This document shows, one piece after another, positions 26,004-35,614 of a stretch of DNA of 64,000 nucleotides. The stretch comes from Corynebacterium minutissimum. GTDB lineage: Bacteria > Actinomycetota > Actinomycetes > Mycobacteriales > Mycobacteriaceae. Both the position numbers and the translations under genes were made by a program. Location of the stretch: contig NZ_CP069533.1 in the NCBI RefSeq assembly GCF_016889765.1, positions 620,001-684,000 of the forward strand. The letters run 5' to 3'. Numbering within the stretch: position 1 is the stretch's first letter; each line of letters starts with the position of its first letter. The notes under the pieces were generated by a model. The model searched no databases. It had not been told where the DNA came from and worked only from the letters and a program-made list of their open reading frames with translations.

Positions 26004-26528
26004 CTAGCCCAACAGGGCCGCGCGCAGCGGCTCGTGGGTCAGCTCCTCCACCATCCATGGGCTAAAGGCAAAAGGCGTGGCATCGACAGCAGCAAGCACA
26101 TCGCGCACCGGCGCCCACGCGAAGGAGTCGACCTCCTCTGGGTTCGGCTTCGGGTCATCCCTGGTCTCAAACAGGTAGACCGGGCAGATTTCGTTTTCCA
26201 CCACGCCGGAGGAGTCTTCGGCGCGGTAGGCAAAATCCGGAAGCACCAACTGTGGTGTGCCGCTGAGGCCAAGTTCGAACTGGGCGCGGCGCACGACGGC
26301 GTCGACAGTCGGCTCCCCCGGACCTGGATGGCCACAGAAGGAGTTTGTCCACACACCGGGCCACGTCTTCTTCGACAAGGCGCGGCGGCTGAGCAGAATG
26401 TTGCCATCACGCACCACCCACGCGGAGAAGGCGAAGTGCAGCGGTGTATCCGCGGTGTGCACCACGGCCTTGTCTGCCGTGCCGATGGGAGCGCCGTCAG
26501 GCGAGGCCAAAACGACGAGTTCCGTCAT
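26004..26528 (-). CDS. idi: Isopentenyl-diphosphate Delta-isomerase, type I
   Basis: Interconverts isopentenyl and dimethylallyl diphosphate for prenyl carriers, quinones and carotenoids. A 174-residue Nudix-fold protein from ATG 26528. Active-site features are the Cys in NSFCGHPGPGE, the Nudix-like Glu-rich stretch, and the metal-binding His/Glu residues in the VENEICPVYLFE block. The start overlaps the stop of the upstream lipoprotein gene (ATGA), so a further upstream start is rejected. Confidence 0.95.
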   Translation of the reverse strand: MTELVVLASPDGAPIGTADKAVVHTADTPLHFAFSAWVVRDGNILLSRRALSKKTWPGVWTNSFCGHPGPGEPTVDAVVRRAQFELGLSGTPQLVLPDFAYRAEDSSGVVENEICPVYLFETRDDPKPNPEEVDSFAWAPVRDVLAAVDATPFAFSPWMVEELTHEPLRAALLG

Positions 26529-27061
26529 AGATTGAGGTCTCCTACAAAACGCACATTGCCAATGGTAAAGCGCGCGTTCCACAGGTTTCCGGCGGAAACG
26601 TTATAGACATACTGAAGGTTGGTCGAGGCTCCTGCGCCCAACGGTTGATCCAAGCCCGGTGCGGGCAAGGAAACGTTGACCTCGGGGTCATAAGGCACCG
26701 GGTCCACCGTTGCCCAGCCACCGTTGCCATCGGCGCGCTCGAGGGTGGGTTCCGGGAGGGCGTCGGCAGGCAACGGCAGCTCGCCGAGGTTGTGAATCTT
26801 CACGGTGAGCACCGTGCCACCACCGCCGGAGTACAAGCCCTGCAGCTCATATTCGACATTAAGGCCCTCGTCTTTGACCGGCTCCGCCAGGTTTTCGGTC
26901 ACCTCGCGGACCTCCACGTCTTTAGCCTCGAACGTTGGTGGCTCCGAGCTGGAGACCACGATGTTGTCCTGGGGACCCACGTCTGGTGGCTGCAGGATGC
27001 TGCAGGCAGAGAGGGCAGCCAGGCACAGCGGGGCACACGCTAGGGGGAGGTACTTCTTCAC
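26525..27061 (-). CDS. Predicted lipoprotein, beta-rich
   Basis: A 178-residue protein with an N-terminal lipoprotein signal: basic KK, hydrophobic core and lipobox LSAC with Cys 20. The mature part is beta-rich with Gly/Pro, probably an immunoglobulin-like (DUF4352-type) fold, though that family call is tentative. It starts with GTG 27061 behind AAAAGGA. It overlaps idi by 4 bases; no functional link to isoprenoids is evident. Confidence 0.8.
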   Translation of the reverse strand: MKKYLPLACAPLCLAALSACSILQPPDVGPQDNIVVSSSEPPTFEAKDVEVREVTENLAEPVKDEGLNVEYELQGLYSGGGGTVLTVKIHNLGELPLPADALPEPTLERADGNGGWATVDPVPYDPEVNVSLPAPGLDQPLGAGASTNLQYVYNVSAGNLWNARFTIGNVRFVGDLNL

Positions 27062-27151
27062 CGCGAATCCTTTTCCATCACGTCTACGGTTTCTCCCCTA
27101 CCTTAGTCCACGGGTTGGATATTCCTATTAAGGGCGTAACATCGGCCGACG

Positions 27152-28984
27152 ATGAATTCTATTCTCCGCATCGTCCGCAGTGCTTCTGCCCTGTGGCCGT
27201 TTTATCTCGGCGTCCTTCTAACCGCATCGGTGACCGCGATTCTCTCGCTACTCGCCCCGTTCATTTTCCGCGAGGCTACCGATACCGTCGTGGAAGGCGG
27301 CGCGCTGCGCACCATCCTGTGGTGGGTCTTCGCTCTCTTCTTGGCTGATGCGCTGGGCAACGTGGTGAAGAATATCGGCGGCTATATCGGTGACGTCATG
27401 GTCTCGCGCCTGCGCCAGATTCTCTCCACGCGCTATTTTGCCAAGCTGCTGTCGGTACCGCAGGGCTATTACGACAACCAGGTCACCGGCACCATCATTG
27501 CGCGCCTTGACCGCTCGATTGCGAACGTGACGCAGTTCTTGCAGTCCTTCTCCAATAACTTCTTCGTCATGCTCATCCAGGCCGCCGCAGTCCTGGTGAT
27601 CACTGCGGTGTATTACTGGCCGCTGGCGATTCTCTTGGCTGCGCTCTTTCCCATCTACATGTGGCTCACTGCGAAGACGTCGACGCGCTGGCAGAAGTTT
27701 GAGGCCATCAAGAATGAGAACATCGACGTGGCCAACGGCCGTTTTGCCGAGGTCATCGGCCAGGTGAAGGTGACCAAATCCTTCGTGGCCGAAGCCCGCG
27801 AGCTGGCCTCCTTTGGCGAGCGCTACCGCACCGTGGTGGATACTACGAAACCGCAGTCGCGCTGGTGGCATTCCATGGTTACCGCGCGCGGCGTGGCCAT
27901 GGCGCTGATCTTCTTCGGAATTTACGGACTGATTTTCTGGCGCACGTTGGAAGGCCACTTCTCCATCGGTGACATGGTCATGCTCCTGCAGCTGGTCAAC
28001 ATGGCCAAGCAGCCGGTGTTCATGATGAGCTGGATCGTGGATATCAGCCAGCGCGCCGTGGCCGGTTCCAAGGATTACTTCAAGGTGATGGAGGAAACCC
28101 CGGAACCTACAGTCAACCCGCAGCTAGTGAGCGCTGCCTCCGCCTCCGACGTCCCCGAGCTCGACCTCTCCTCGGCCGAGCCGCTGGCGCCGACGGAAGG
28201 CCCGGTCTTTGCGTTCAAAGATGTCTCCTTCGCCTACGAGTCGGATAAGCCGGTTGTCGATGGCATCACCTTCAGCGCCGAGGAAGGCCACAAGGTTGCG
28301 CTCGTCGGCGAGTCAGGCGGCGGCAAGTCCACGTTGGTCAACCTGTTGCTGGGCCTGTACCAACCAACCGCAGGAAAGCTGTCGGTGCTGGGTCATGACG
28401 TGGCCAAGCTCACGGCAGAACGCCTGCGCGCATCGGTCGGTGTGGTGTTCCAGGAGTCCTATCTTTTCTCCGGCACCATCAAGGAGAACATCGCCTACGG
28501 CAAACCCGGCGCGACGATGGAGGAGATCGTCGCCGTGGCCAAACGCGCCAATGCCCACGGCTTCATCGAGGAGTTCCCAGATGGCTACGACACCATCATT
28601 GGCGAGCGCGGCTTGAAGCTCTCCGGCGGTCAGAAGCAGCGTGTGGCCGTGGCCCGCGCCATGTTGAAAGACGCGCCGATTCTCGTGCTCGATGAGGCCA
28701 CCTCCGCGCTCGATACCAAGGCCGAACGCGCCGTGCAGGCAGGCTTGGATGAGCTCATGAAGGACCGCACGACGCTGATTATCGCGCACCGCCTGTCCAC
28801 CATTGCGGACGTGGATACCATCGTCACGCTCGATCGCGGCCGCATCTCCGAGATCGGCTCCCCGGCCGAGCTGGCGCAGTCGGATGGCATCTACGCCGAG
28901 CTGCTACGCCTGACCCAGTCTGCGTCGGCGGCAGACCGCCAGAGGCTGAAAAAATACGGTTTCGTGCAGAACACCTCCGAGTAG
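27152..28984 (+). CDS. ABC transporter, fused permease and ATPase
   Basis: A half-transporter of the exporter type (610 residues) that should act as a homodimer. The six-helix transmembrane domain fills about residues 1-310. The nucleotide-binding domain follows, with Walker A GESGGGKST, signature LSGGQKQR, Walker B ILVLDEATSALD and H-loop IAHRLST. It resembles lipid/multidrug exporters (MsbA-like). The substrate is unknown. It precedes aecD by 10 bases, but aecD seems to have its own -10 element. Confidence 0.92.
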   Translation: MNSILRIVRSASALWPFYLGVLLTASVTAILSLLAPFIFREATDTVVEGGALRTILWWVFALFLADALGNVVKNIGGYIGDVMVSRLRQILSTRYFAKLLSVPQGYYDNQVTGTIIARLDRSIANVTQFLQSFSNNFFVMLIQAAAVLVITAVYYWPLAILLAALFPIYMWLTAKTSTRWQKFEAIKNENIDVANGRFAEVIGQVKVTKSFVAEARELASFGERYRTVVDTTKPQSRWWHSMVTARGVAMALIFFGIYGLIFWRTLEGHFSIGDMVMLLQLVNMAKQPVFMMSWIVDISQRAVAGSKDYFKVMEETPEPTVNPQLVSAASASDVPELDLSSAEPLAPTEGPVFAFKDVSFAYESDKPVVDGITFSAEEGHKVALVGESGGGKSTLVNLLLGLYQPTAGKLSVLGHDVAKLTAERLRASVGVVFQESYLFSGTIKENIAYGKPGATMEEIVAVAKRANAHGFIEEFPDGYDTIIGERGLKLSGGQKQRVAVARAMLKDAPILVLDEATSALDTKAERAVQAGLDELMKDRTTLIIAHRLSTIADVDTIVTLDRGRISEIGSPAELAQSDGIYAELLRLTQSASAADRQRLKKYGFVQNTSE

Positions 28985-28987
28985 GGT
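28982..28987 (+). promoter_or_regulatory. Candidate leaderless -10 for aecD
   Basis: TAGGGT overlaps the stop of the ABC gene and lies 7 bases before the aecD ATG. Confidence 0.45.
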
Positions 28988-28994
28988 GGAGACC

Positions 28995-30092
28995 ATGCAT
29001 TTTCCTAGCCTGAAAGAACTCTCTGCCCGCGGCACCCGCAAGTGGACGGTCTATGACGAGGACGTCATCCCCCTCTGGATCGCAGAATCAGACTTCCTCA
29101 CCGCCCCCGCGGTCAAGGAGGCCATCCAGGAGGCCGTGGATGCCGAGTCCTTTGGCTACACCCCTGCGCCCAGGGCCTCCGAGCTTAATGCAGCCGTGGC
29201 TGACTTCTACGAGAAGCGCTATGGCTGGCGGCCGCAGCACGTGTTCTGGATCGGCGATGTTGTCCGTGGCTTGTTGCTCGGCGTGCAGTACTTCACCGAG
29301 GGCCCGGTCATCGTGCCGGTTCCTTCTTACCCGCCGCTGCTGGAGCTTCCGGAGACCGCAGGACGCGAGAAGATTGAGACCTCCCTGGAACTCGCAGACA
29401 TCGAGCGCGCCTTTCAGGCCGGGGCCGGTTCCATCCTGCTGTCACACCCCTACAACCCGCTGGGCATTGTCTTTGATGAAGACTGGCTGCGGGGCCTGGT
29501 GGAGTTGGCGGACAAATACGATGCCCGCATTCTCTCCGATGAGATCCACGCCCCGCTGGTCTACGAAGGTCGCCACATTCCGCTCGGCGCCTTGTCCGAC
29601 CGCGTTATTACCGTCACCGCCACGTCCAAGGCATGGAACACCGCAGGCTTAAAGTGCGCGCAGGTGTTCTTCTCCAACACTGCGGACGTCGAGCGTTGGA
29701 ACTCATTGACCGGCGTGGCTAAGGACGGCACCGGCACGCTCGGCGTGCTGGCAGCGGAAGCCGCCTACCGCCGCGGCGGGGAGTTCTTGGATGAGGAAAT
29801 CGAATACTTGAAGAAGACCCGTGACTGGCTGGTAGAGGAATTGCCCAAGCGCGTACCAGGTCTCAAGACCTCCCACCCGCAGGCCACCTACCTGCTGTGG
29901 TTGGACTTTAGCGAGACCGCTATCGGGGATGACCCGAAGCCCGCCGCTTGGGTTCGCGAGCACGCCAAGGTAGCGCTCAACGAGGGCGTGACGTTCGGTA
30001 CCGGTGGCGAGCATCATGCCCGTCTCAATTTTGCAACCTCCCGTGAACTGCTCGAAGAGGCACTCGACCGGCTGGAGAAGGCCTTCAGCTAG
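28995..30092 (+). CDS. aecD: Cystathionine beta-lyase (AecD/MalY type)
   Basis: PLP enzyme that cleaves C-S bonds in cystathionine (and S-aminoethylcysteine) to give homocysteine, pyruvate and ammonia. The 365 residues belong to the MalY/PatB group of fold-type I. The PLP lysine is in TATSKAWNTAGLK. The N-terminus FPSLKELSARGTRKW and VIPLWIAESDF matches the C. glutamicum AecD type. It is followed by brnQ, the same order as in C. glutamicum, which supports the name. ATG 28995 is preferred over GTG 28986 because of a -10 element at the right distance. Confidence 0.92.
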   Translation: MHFPSLKELSARGTRKWTVYDEDVIPLWIAESDFLTAPAVKEAIQEAVDAESFGYTPAPRASELNAAVADFYEKRYGWRPQHVFWIGDVVRGLLLGVQYFTEGPVIVPVPSYPPLLELPETAGREKIETSLELADIERAFQAGAGSILLSHPYNPLGIVFDEDWLRGLVELADKYDARILSDEIHAPLVYEGRHIPLGALSDRVITVTATSKAWNTAGLKCAQVFFSNTADVERWNSLTGVAKDGTGTLGVLAAEAAYRRGGEFLDEEIEYLKKTRDWLVEELPKRVPGLKTSHPQATYLLWLDFSETAIGDDPKPAAWVREHAKVALNEGVTFGTGGEHHARLNFATSRELLEEALDRLEKAFS

Positions 30093-30117
30093 AATTTACA
30101 TCTCACGTCATGGGCAT

Positions 30118-30123
30118 TATCCT
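30118..30123 (+). promoter_or_regulatory. Candidate leaderless -10 for brnQ
   Basis: TATCCT lies 7 bases before ATG 30131. Confidence 0.4.
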
Positions 30124-30130
30124 TAGGAAA

Positions 30131-31471
30131 ATGTCCATAAATGACGTTCAGGCCCCCTCCGCATCTGCCTCGAAGACGGGTTCACCCATCGGCATCGTGA
30201 TTGTTGCCTCCCTCATGCTCTTCTCCATGTTCTTCGGAGCGGGCAACCTCATCTTCCCGCCGGAGGTCGGTGTCTCCTCCGGCACCAACTTCTGGCCGGC
30301 CACCTTGGGTTTCCTCGCCGCCGGCGTGGCCCTACCGGTCTTGGCCGTCATCGCGGTGGCCATCTCCGGCCAATCTGTGCGGGATATCGGAAACCACGGC
30401 GGCGCGTTCTTCGGCGTTGCCTTCTCCGTCATCGCCTACTTGGCCATCGGCGCCTTCTACGCCTTGCCGCGTACCGGCGCAGTGTCCATGGAAACCGCGA
30501 TTACCCCGCTGCTCGGCTGGGAGGGAACCTTTGCCAACGGCGCCTTCAACGTCGTCTTCTTCCTTATCGCATTGGCCCTAGCCTGGCGCCCCAATGACAT
30601 CATCGACACCTTGGGCAAGTTCCTGACCCCGGCGCTGGTCATCCTGCTCGCCGCCCTCATCACCTTGGCCACACTGGCGAATCCCCGCGTGCCCGGCACC
30701 CCGACCGAGGAGTACGCTTCCGCGCCCTTCGTCACGGGCCTCTTCGAGGGCTACAACACTATGGACGCCATCGCGGGCCTGGCATTCTCCATCGTCATCG
30801 TGACCTCGTTGCGCTCCAAAGGTTTCTCCACCAACCGCGCGCTACTGCGCGGAACCATCACCTCCGCCGTCATCGCGGGCGCCCTACTTGCCGCTATCTA
30901 CCTGGGCCTGGCGTGGATTGGCCAAACCATGCCGAATGGTGCCTCCTATGATTCCGGCGCCACCTTGCTTGCCGACGCCTCCAATCTCACCATGGGCAAC
31001 GTCGGCCAGGCTGTCTTCTCCGCCATCGTCATCCTGGCGTGCATGACCACCGCCGTGGGCCTGATTTCCGCCACCTCAGAGTTCTTCGCCATGCTCGTGC
31101 CGAAGACCGTCTACCACTTCTGGGCCTGCCTGTTTACCGCCCTGTCCATCGCCTTCGCCTTCCAAGGTCTGGACACGGTGCTTGCCGTCGCGGTGCCCTT
31201 CATCGTCTTTTTGTACCCGCCAGCCATCTCACTTATCGCGCTGACGCTGCTGCAGCCGGTGGTCAAACGCTGGGTCACCTTCTACTGGGCCTTCCGCTTG
31301 GCCTTGTGGGTCTCCGTCCTGTGGTCGGCCGCGACTTCCCTGGGCGCGCCGTTGGACTTCTCTCCTGGCCAAGGCGTGGGCCTAGGCTGGGTTGTCCCAA
31401 CCCTCCTCGCTTTCGCCATTGGGGTTATCATCGATGTTGTATCTACAGGATCGAAAGAAAGAAGCGAGTAA
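30131..31471 (+). CDS. brnQ: Branched-chain amino acid carrier
   Basis: Sodium-coupled uptake of leucine, isoleucine and valine (and possibly methionine). The 446 residues form about 12 membrane helices of the LIVCS family, with the N-terminal block LFSMFFGAGNLIFPP typical of BrnQ. I chose ATG 30131 for the -10 element 7 bases upstream; an in-frame ATG at 30110 has neither a ribosome binding site nor a promoter word. It lies directly behind aecD as in C. glutamicum, linking sulfur amino acid metabolism with transport. Confidence 0.92.
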   Translation: MSINDVQAPSASASKTGSPIGIVIVASLMLFSMFFGAGNLIFPPEVGVSSGTNFWPATLGFLAAGVALPVLAVIAVAISGQSVRDIGNHGGAFFGVAFSVIAYLAIGAFYALPRTGAVSMETAITPLLGWEGTFANGAFNVVFFLIALALAWRPNDIIDTLGKFLTPALVILLAALITLATLANPRVPGTPTEEYASAPFVTGLFEGYNTMDAIAGLAFSIVIVTSLRSKGFSTNRALLRGTITSAVIAGALLAAIYLGLAWIGQTMPNGASYDSGATLLADASNLTMGNVGQAVFSAIVILACMTTAVGLISATSEFFAMLVPKTVYHFWACLFTALSIAFAFQGLDTVLAVAVPFIVFLYPPAISLIALTLLQPVVKRWVTFYWAFRLALWVSVLWSAATSLGAPLDFSPGQGVGLGWVVPTLLAFAIGVIIDVVSTGSKERSE

Positions 31472-31474
31472 CTC

Positions 31475-32455
31475 ATGACGCAGCGCGCCGCCTTGTCCAT
31501 CCTCGATTTCTGCACCATCTACGAGGGCGAAGCTCCCTCCCAATCTATGGCTCGGTCGGTCGAATTGGCGCAGCGCGCAGAAGCTTTAGGGTTTAAGCGC
31601 ATGTGGTACACCGAGCACCACAACATGCCCTCCATTACCTCTTCTTCCCCGGCAGTGCTCATCGCCCACATTGGCGCTAAGACCGAGCGCATCCGCTTAG
31701 GCTCCGGCGGCGTCATGCTGCCTAACCACGCTCCTTACGTCATTGCCGAGCAATTCGGCACCTTGGCCGAGCTCTACCCAGACCGCATCGACTTGGGTCT
31801 GGGCCGCGCCCCGGGCACCGATATGCAGACCCTCGGCCGGGCACTGCGCCGCGATGGCCACGCCGCCGAGCGCTTCCCGGAGGACATCAAGGAGCTGCAA
31901 GGCTACCTCTCCGGCAAGTCCCTCATCCCAGGCGTTCAGGCCATCCCCGGCGCTGGCACCAACGTGCCTATCTACATCCTGGGTTCTTCTATGTTTGGCG
32001 CATCTCTGGCAGCCAAGTACGGCCTGCCTTATGCCTTTGCCTCACACTTTGCGCCGCAGCACCTTGAGTCCGCCACCTCCTACTACCGCGAGAACTACCA
32101 GCCTTCCGAAGCCTTCCCCGAGCCCTATGTGATCGCCGGCGTCAACGTCACCGCCGGTGAGAACGCCGAGGAGGAATTCGAGCGCGTCTGTTTCCGCCGT
32201 GTGAAGGCCTTTGTGGGCCGGGGCAAGCAGCTGAGCGACGCCCAAGTGGAACAGATCATCTCCACCGCACAAGGCCAGCAGATTCTCGACATGCTCAAAT
32301 ACTCCGCCGTGGGTACCGGCGAGCACGTGCGCGAGTATCTCACCCAGTTCCAAGAGCTATCTCATGCGGATGAACTCATGATTTCGCTGCAGTCGACAGA
32401 TCATGAGAAGGTGTTGGGTAACATGGAGACCCTGGCACACGCGTGGGAATTGTAG
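31475..32455 (+). CDS. LLM-class flavin-dependent monooxygenase
   Basis: A 326-residue TIM-barrel protein of the bacterial-luciferase family (FMNH2-dependent, single-component-like subgroup). Visible family blocks are FKRMWYTEHHNMPSI, RLGSGGVMLPNH and DLGLGRAPGTD. It begins 3 bases after the brnQ stop and is probably cotranscribed. The same aecD-brnQ-luciferase-like order is known in C. glutamicum. The substrate is unknown. Confidence 0.9.
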   Translation: MTQRAALSILDFCTIYEGEAPSQSMARSVELAQRAEALGFKRMWYTEHHNMPSITSSSPAVLIAHIGAKTERIRLGSGGVMLPNHAPYVIAEQFGTLAELYPDRIDLGLGRAPGTDMQTLGRALRRDGHAAERFPEDIKELQGYLSGKSLIPGVQAIPGAGTNVPIYILGSSMFGASLAAKYGLPYAFASHFAPQHLESATSYYRENYQPSEAFPEPYVIAGVNVTAGENAEEEFERVCFRRVKAFVGRGKQLSDAQVEQIISTAQGQQILDMLKYSAVGTGEHVREYLTQFQELSHADELMISLQSTDHEKVLGNMETLAHAWEL

Positions 32456-32467
32456 GGTTTTCTCCAT

Positions 32468-32495
32468 TTGACAAGACTTTTCACCTACGCGTGAA
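32468..32495 (+). promoter_or_regulatory. Candidate promoter and operator before gntR
   Basis: TTGACA (32468-32473) is a consensus -35. TTCAC-N6-GTGAA (32480-32495) is an inverted repeat placed just downstream of it, suitable for a GntR dimer. An AT-rich stretch (TTAATATT) follows, but no -10 at ideal spacing is clear. Confidence 0.4.
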
Positions 32496-32541
32496 TTAAT
32501 ATTCTTCTGCAATAGCAGCGTTAACAAAGAGGAGCATGTCC

Positions 32542-33297
32542 GTGTCACTTCGCGGTTCCCAGCAGCACAGCAAGATTGCTGACTATCTGCGCGGGCTCAT
32601 TCGCAGCAAGAAGCTCGCCCCGGGTGACTTTCTGCCCAGCGAGGCCGAACTGTGTGAGCAGTTCTCCTCCTCTCGCGGACCCGTCCGCCAGGCCGTGGCG
32701 GCACTGCGCTCCGAGGGCCTCATCTCTTCTGGCCGCGGCCGCCGCTCAGTGGTATTGGGCCGTTTTACCTCCGAGTCCTTCGACTCCATCTTCTCCGTAA
32801 CGCACTGGCTGCGCGAGCGCGGCTTCGAGCCCGGCGCGAAAACCCTCTGGCTAGCACGCTGCCCCGCTGCAGAGCAGGTGGCCAACTTCCTCCAGGTTGC
32901 CGCAGGTGACCCGGTCATCTTCGTGCACCGGGTGCGCAGCGCCAATGGCTTCCCGATCTCCATCGAGCGCATGTACTTCCCGCTCAACGTCGGCAGCCAC
33001 ATCCTCAACTTCGACGCTGACAACGGCTCTATCCACGACCACCTCAGCTCCCAGGGCGTGGAGTTCGACAACGTGAACCGCGAACTTTCCCTCGCCTCTG
33101 CCAGCGAGGAAGACGCCCGTTCCCTCAATATCGAGCCGGGCACCCCGCTGTGGCGTCTGCACCTAGACATCTCTGATCACTCCGGCCACCCGGTGGAGTG
33201 CACCGAGATTCTCTACTTGGGAGATCGCCTCACGCTCGGCATGACGAGCGTGCGCGGCACCACGTCCCCGCTTGAGGTCAAACTCTCCGAAGGATGA
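32542..33297 (+). CDS. GntR/HutC-family regulator
   Basis: A 251-residue repressor with an N-terminal winged helix (about 8-75; PSEAELCEQFSSSRGPVRQAVAALRSEGL) and a C-terminal UTRA ligand-binding domain (about 90-245). GTG 32542 is chosen because GAGGAG is 7 bases upstream; ATG 32536 is too close to it. Its last codons overlap the start of the solute-binding protein gene (ATGA), so it very likely controls the ABC importer that follows and senses its substrate. Confidence 0.9.
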   Translation: MSLRGSQQHSKIADYLRGLIRSKKLAPGDFLPSEAELCEQFSSSRGPVRQAVAALRSEGLISSGRGRRSVVLGRFTSESFDSIFSVTHWLRERGFEPGAKTLWLARCPAAEQVANFLQVAAGDPVIFVHRVRSANGFPISIERMYFPLNVGSHILNFDADNGSIHDHLSSQGVEFDNVNRELSLASASEEDARSLNIEPGTPLWRLHLDISDHSGHPVECTEILYLGDRLTLGMTSVRGTTSPLEVKLSEG

Positions 33298-34712
33298 AAA
33301 CCCGACTGAGTTTGTTGGGGCTGATGGGGGTGGCGTCGATAAGCGCCTGCTCCGCCGGCTCCACCGCGATCGTGGATTCAGACTCCACGGCGCTGACCCT
33401 TGCCACCACCACGCCCGCTACCTCCCTAGACTTCACCACGGTGGGCGGCGCTGCCATCCCGGCCGCGCTCATGAGCAATGTGTACGAGACCCTCGTGCGC
33501 ATCTCCCCCGAAGGCGACATCGAACCAGGCCTTGCCGAGTCCTGGGAGGCCGAGCCCACGCGCTACACCTTCCACCTACGTGAAGCCGCCTTCTCCAACG
33601 GGGAGGCATTCACCGCGCACACCGCCGCGTGGTCCATCAACGCGGTAAAGACAGAGTGGACCAACGGCCTCAAGAAGCAGATGGACGTGGTGGAGTCCGC
33701 CACGGCTGTCGACGAGCACACGCTCGTCGTCGAGCTCTCCCGTCCCTCCGCTGGCTGGTTGTGGTCTATGGGAACCGCCATCGGTGCCATGCGCACCCCC
33801 ACCGACGCCGTGGGAACTGGGCCTTTCGCCGTGGCTGGTTTTTCTCCCGGCGAATACATCGCACTGGAAGCACGGAACGACTACTGGGGAACCCCAGCCG
33901 CCGAGGACATCACCATCCGCTACTTCCCCGACTCTCTTACCGCAGTTAACGCCCTGCGCTCCGGCGGGGTCGACGCGGTGTGGGGCGTGCAGAATCCTGA
34001 GCTTCTCGACACCCTCGACGACACCATCGAAACCGCGATGGGCACCACGAACGGAGAGGTGTTGCTGTCCATGAACAACCAAAAAGCGCCTTTCGACGAC
34101 CCCCGCGTGCGCCGAGCGGTGGCCTACGGCATCGACCGTGAGGCGGCCAATGACATTCTCTGGGAAGGCCGCGCACAGGATACCGGTGGTGCTCCTGTTC
34201 CGCCGACCGACCCCTGGTTTAGTGGGCAGGACTACTACCCCTTCGACCCAGCGCGCGCCCGCGCGCTGATGGAGGACGCCGGAGCGGTGGGCACGCCGCT
34301 CACCCTGACCGTGCCGAGTCTGCCCTACGCCCAAACGCTTTCCGAGTTCCTCTACTCCCAGCTGGAAGAGATGGGTTTCGACGTCACGCTGGAAACCGCC
34401 GAGTTCCCCGCGGTGTGGCTGAGCCAAGTCATGGGAGCTAAGGATTATCAGATGTCGCTCGTCGCGCACGTCGAGCCGCGCGATATCCCCACCATTTTTG
34501 GCAACCCGGACTACTACATTGGCTACGATTCGCCGCAGGCCCGAAAGCTGTTGGAGCAAGACGACATGGCAGGTGCTGTCGACCAGATCATGGAGGACAT
34601 GCCCGCTCTCACGCTGATGAACTTGCCCAATATCGTGCTCTACCGCGAGGGCCTGAGCGGCCTGCAGCCGAACCAGATCACCGATGCCATTGAGCTTAAA
34701 GGAGTGCGATGA
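33294..34712 (+). CDS. ABC importer solute-binding lipoprotein (peptide/nickel type)
   Basis: Extracytoplasmic binding protein of the DppA/OppA/NikA cluster, 472 residues. The lipobox is ISAC with Cys 19. Family blocks are SNVYETLVRISPEG, FSNGEAFTAHTAAWSI and VRRAVAYGIDRE. It is somewhat shorter than typical (~520). It is coupled by ATGA overlaps to the regulator before and the permease after. The ligand could be an oligopeptide, opine or metal chelate; the sequence does not decide. Confidence 0.9.
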   Translation: MKTRLSLLGLMGVASISACSAGSTAIVDSDSTALTLATTTPATSLDFTTVGGAAIPAALMSNVYETLVRISPEGDIEPGLAESWEAEPTRYTFHLREAAFSNGEAFTAHTAAWSINAVKTEWTNGLKKQMDVVESATAVDEHTLVVELSRPSAGWLWSMGTAIGAMRTPTDAVGTGPFAVAGFSPGEYIALEARNDYWGTPAAEDITIRYFPDSLTAVNALRSGGVDAVWGVQNPELLDTLDDTIETAMGTTNGEVLLSMNNQKAPFDDPRVRRAVAYGIDREAANDILWEGRAQDTGGAPVPPTDPWFSGQDYYPFDPARARALMEDAGAVGTPLTLTVPSLPYAQTLSEFLYSQLEEMGFDVTLETAEFPAVWLSQVMGAKDYQMSLVAHVEPRDIPTIFGNPDYYIGYDSPQARKLLEQDDMAGAVDQIMEDMPALTLMNLPNIVLYREGLSGLQPNQITDAIELKGVR

Positions 34713-35614
34713 GAATACTGCGCTTCCTCGGCACCATGTGGGCCGCCTCCATCATTATCTTCCTGCTCATGCGGGCCGTGCCCGGCAACCCGGCGCGCGT
34801 GGCCTTGGGTGTCAACGCCACGGAGGAGGCCGTGGAGACACTGACGCACTCCATGGGCCTGGATCGCCCGCTTCTCGTGCAGTACCTGGAGTGGATGAAG
34901 GGTCTGCTGACGGGAAACTTTGGCATTTCCCTATCGTCCCAGCAGGACATAACCCCGCTCGTGCTCGACCGCGCTCAAGTCACGCTGCTACTCATCGGGC
35001 TGGCCATCGCCCTCGCGCTGGCCGGGGCTATTCCCATGGGCATTCTGCTGGCCCGTTTTCGCCTGCCCGTGCTCAATGCGGCCACGCAGCTGGGCATCGC
35101 GGTACCGAGTTTCTTGGTCGGTATCTTGCTCGTCGCGGTGTTCTCCGTGCACTTAGGATGGCTACCAGCGAATGGCTGGCAGCTGCCGCGCGAAGGCCTA
35201 AGCCATCTCGTCCTGCCCGTCATTTCCCTCGCCTTGGTTCAAGGCGCGATGCTGACGCGCTACGTGCGCGCCACGCTCATGGAAGAGATGGGCAAAGACT
35301 ATATCCGCACCGCCCGCTCGCTCGGCGAGTCCCGCACCGAGGCACTCATCCGCCACGGCCTGCGCAATGCTGCCCTGCCCGTTCTCACAGTCACCGGCGT
35401 GCAGCTGAGCACGCTCGTGGTCGGCGCGGTGGTCATCGAGAATGTCTTCGTTATCCCGGGTCTTGGCTCCATGCTTCTCGACGCCGTCTCCACCCGCGAC
35501 CTCACCACCGTACAGACCCTCATCATGGTCTTCGTTACCTTCACGCTGACCGTCAACCTGCTCACGGACCTGGCCTACCGAGTCATCGACCCGCGTCTGA
35601 AGGAGGCCCGATGA
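34709..35614 (+). CDS. ABC importer permease (DppB type)
   Basis: A 301-residue inner-membrane permease with six helices. It begins MRILRFLGTMWAASIIIFLL and carries the EAA cytoplasmic loop around YIRTARSLGESRTEALIRHGLRN. The last residues [10 protein letters not shown] are typical of the DppB group. Its start and stop overlap neighbouring genes by 4 bases each. It forms the channel with the next permease. Confidence 0.92.
   Translation: MRILRFLGTMWAASIIIFLLMRAVPGNPARVALGVNATEEAVETLTHSMGLDRPLLVQYLEWMKGLLTGNFGISLSSQQDITPLVLDRAQVTLLLIGLAIALALAGAIPMGILLARFRLPVLNAATQLGIAVPSFLVGILLVAVFSVHLGWLPANGWQLPREGLSHLVLPVISLALVQGAMLTRYVRATLMEEMGKDYIRTARSLGESRTEALIRHGLRNAALPVLTVTGVQLSTLVVGAVVIENVFVIPGLGSMLLDAVSTRDLTTVQTLIMVFVTFTLTVNLLTDLAYRVIDPRLKEAR

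Noticed and set aside
34684..35610. N-terminal extension of the DppC-type permease
   Set aside because: The frame is open but overlaps the DppB-type gene and reads as Arg/His-rich out-of-frame sequence; the true start is ATG 35611.
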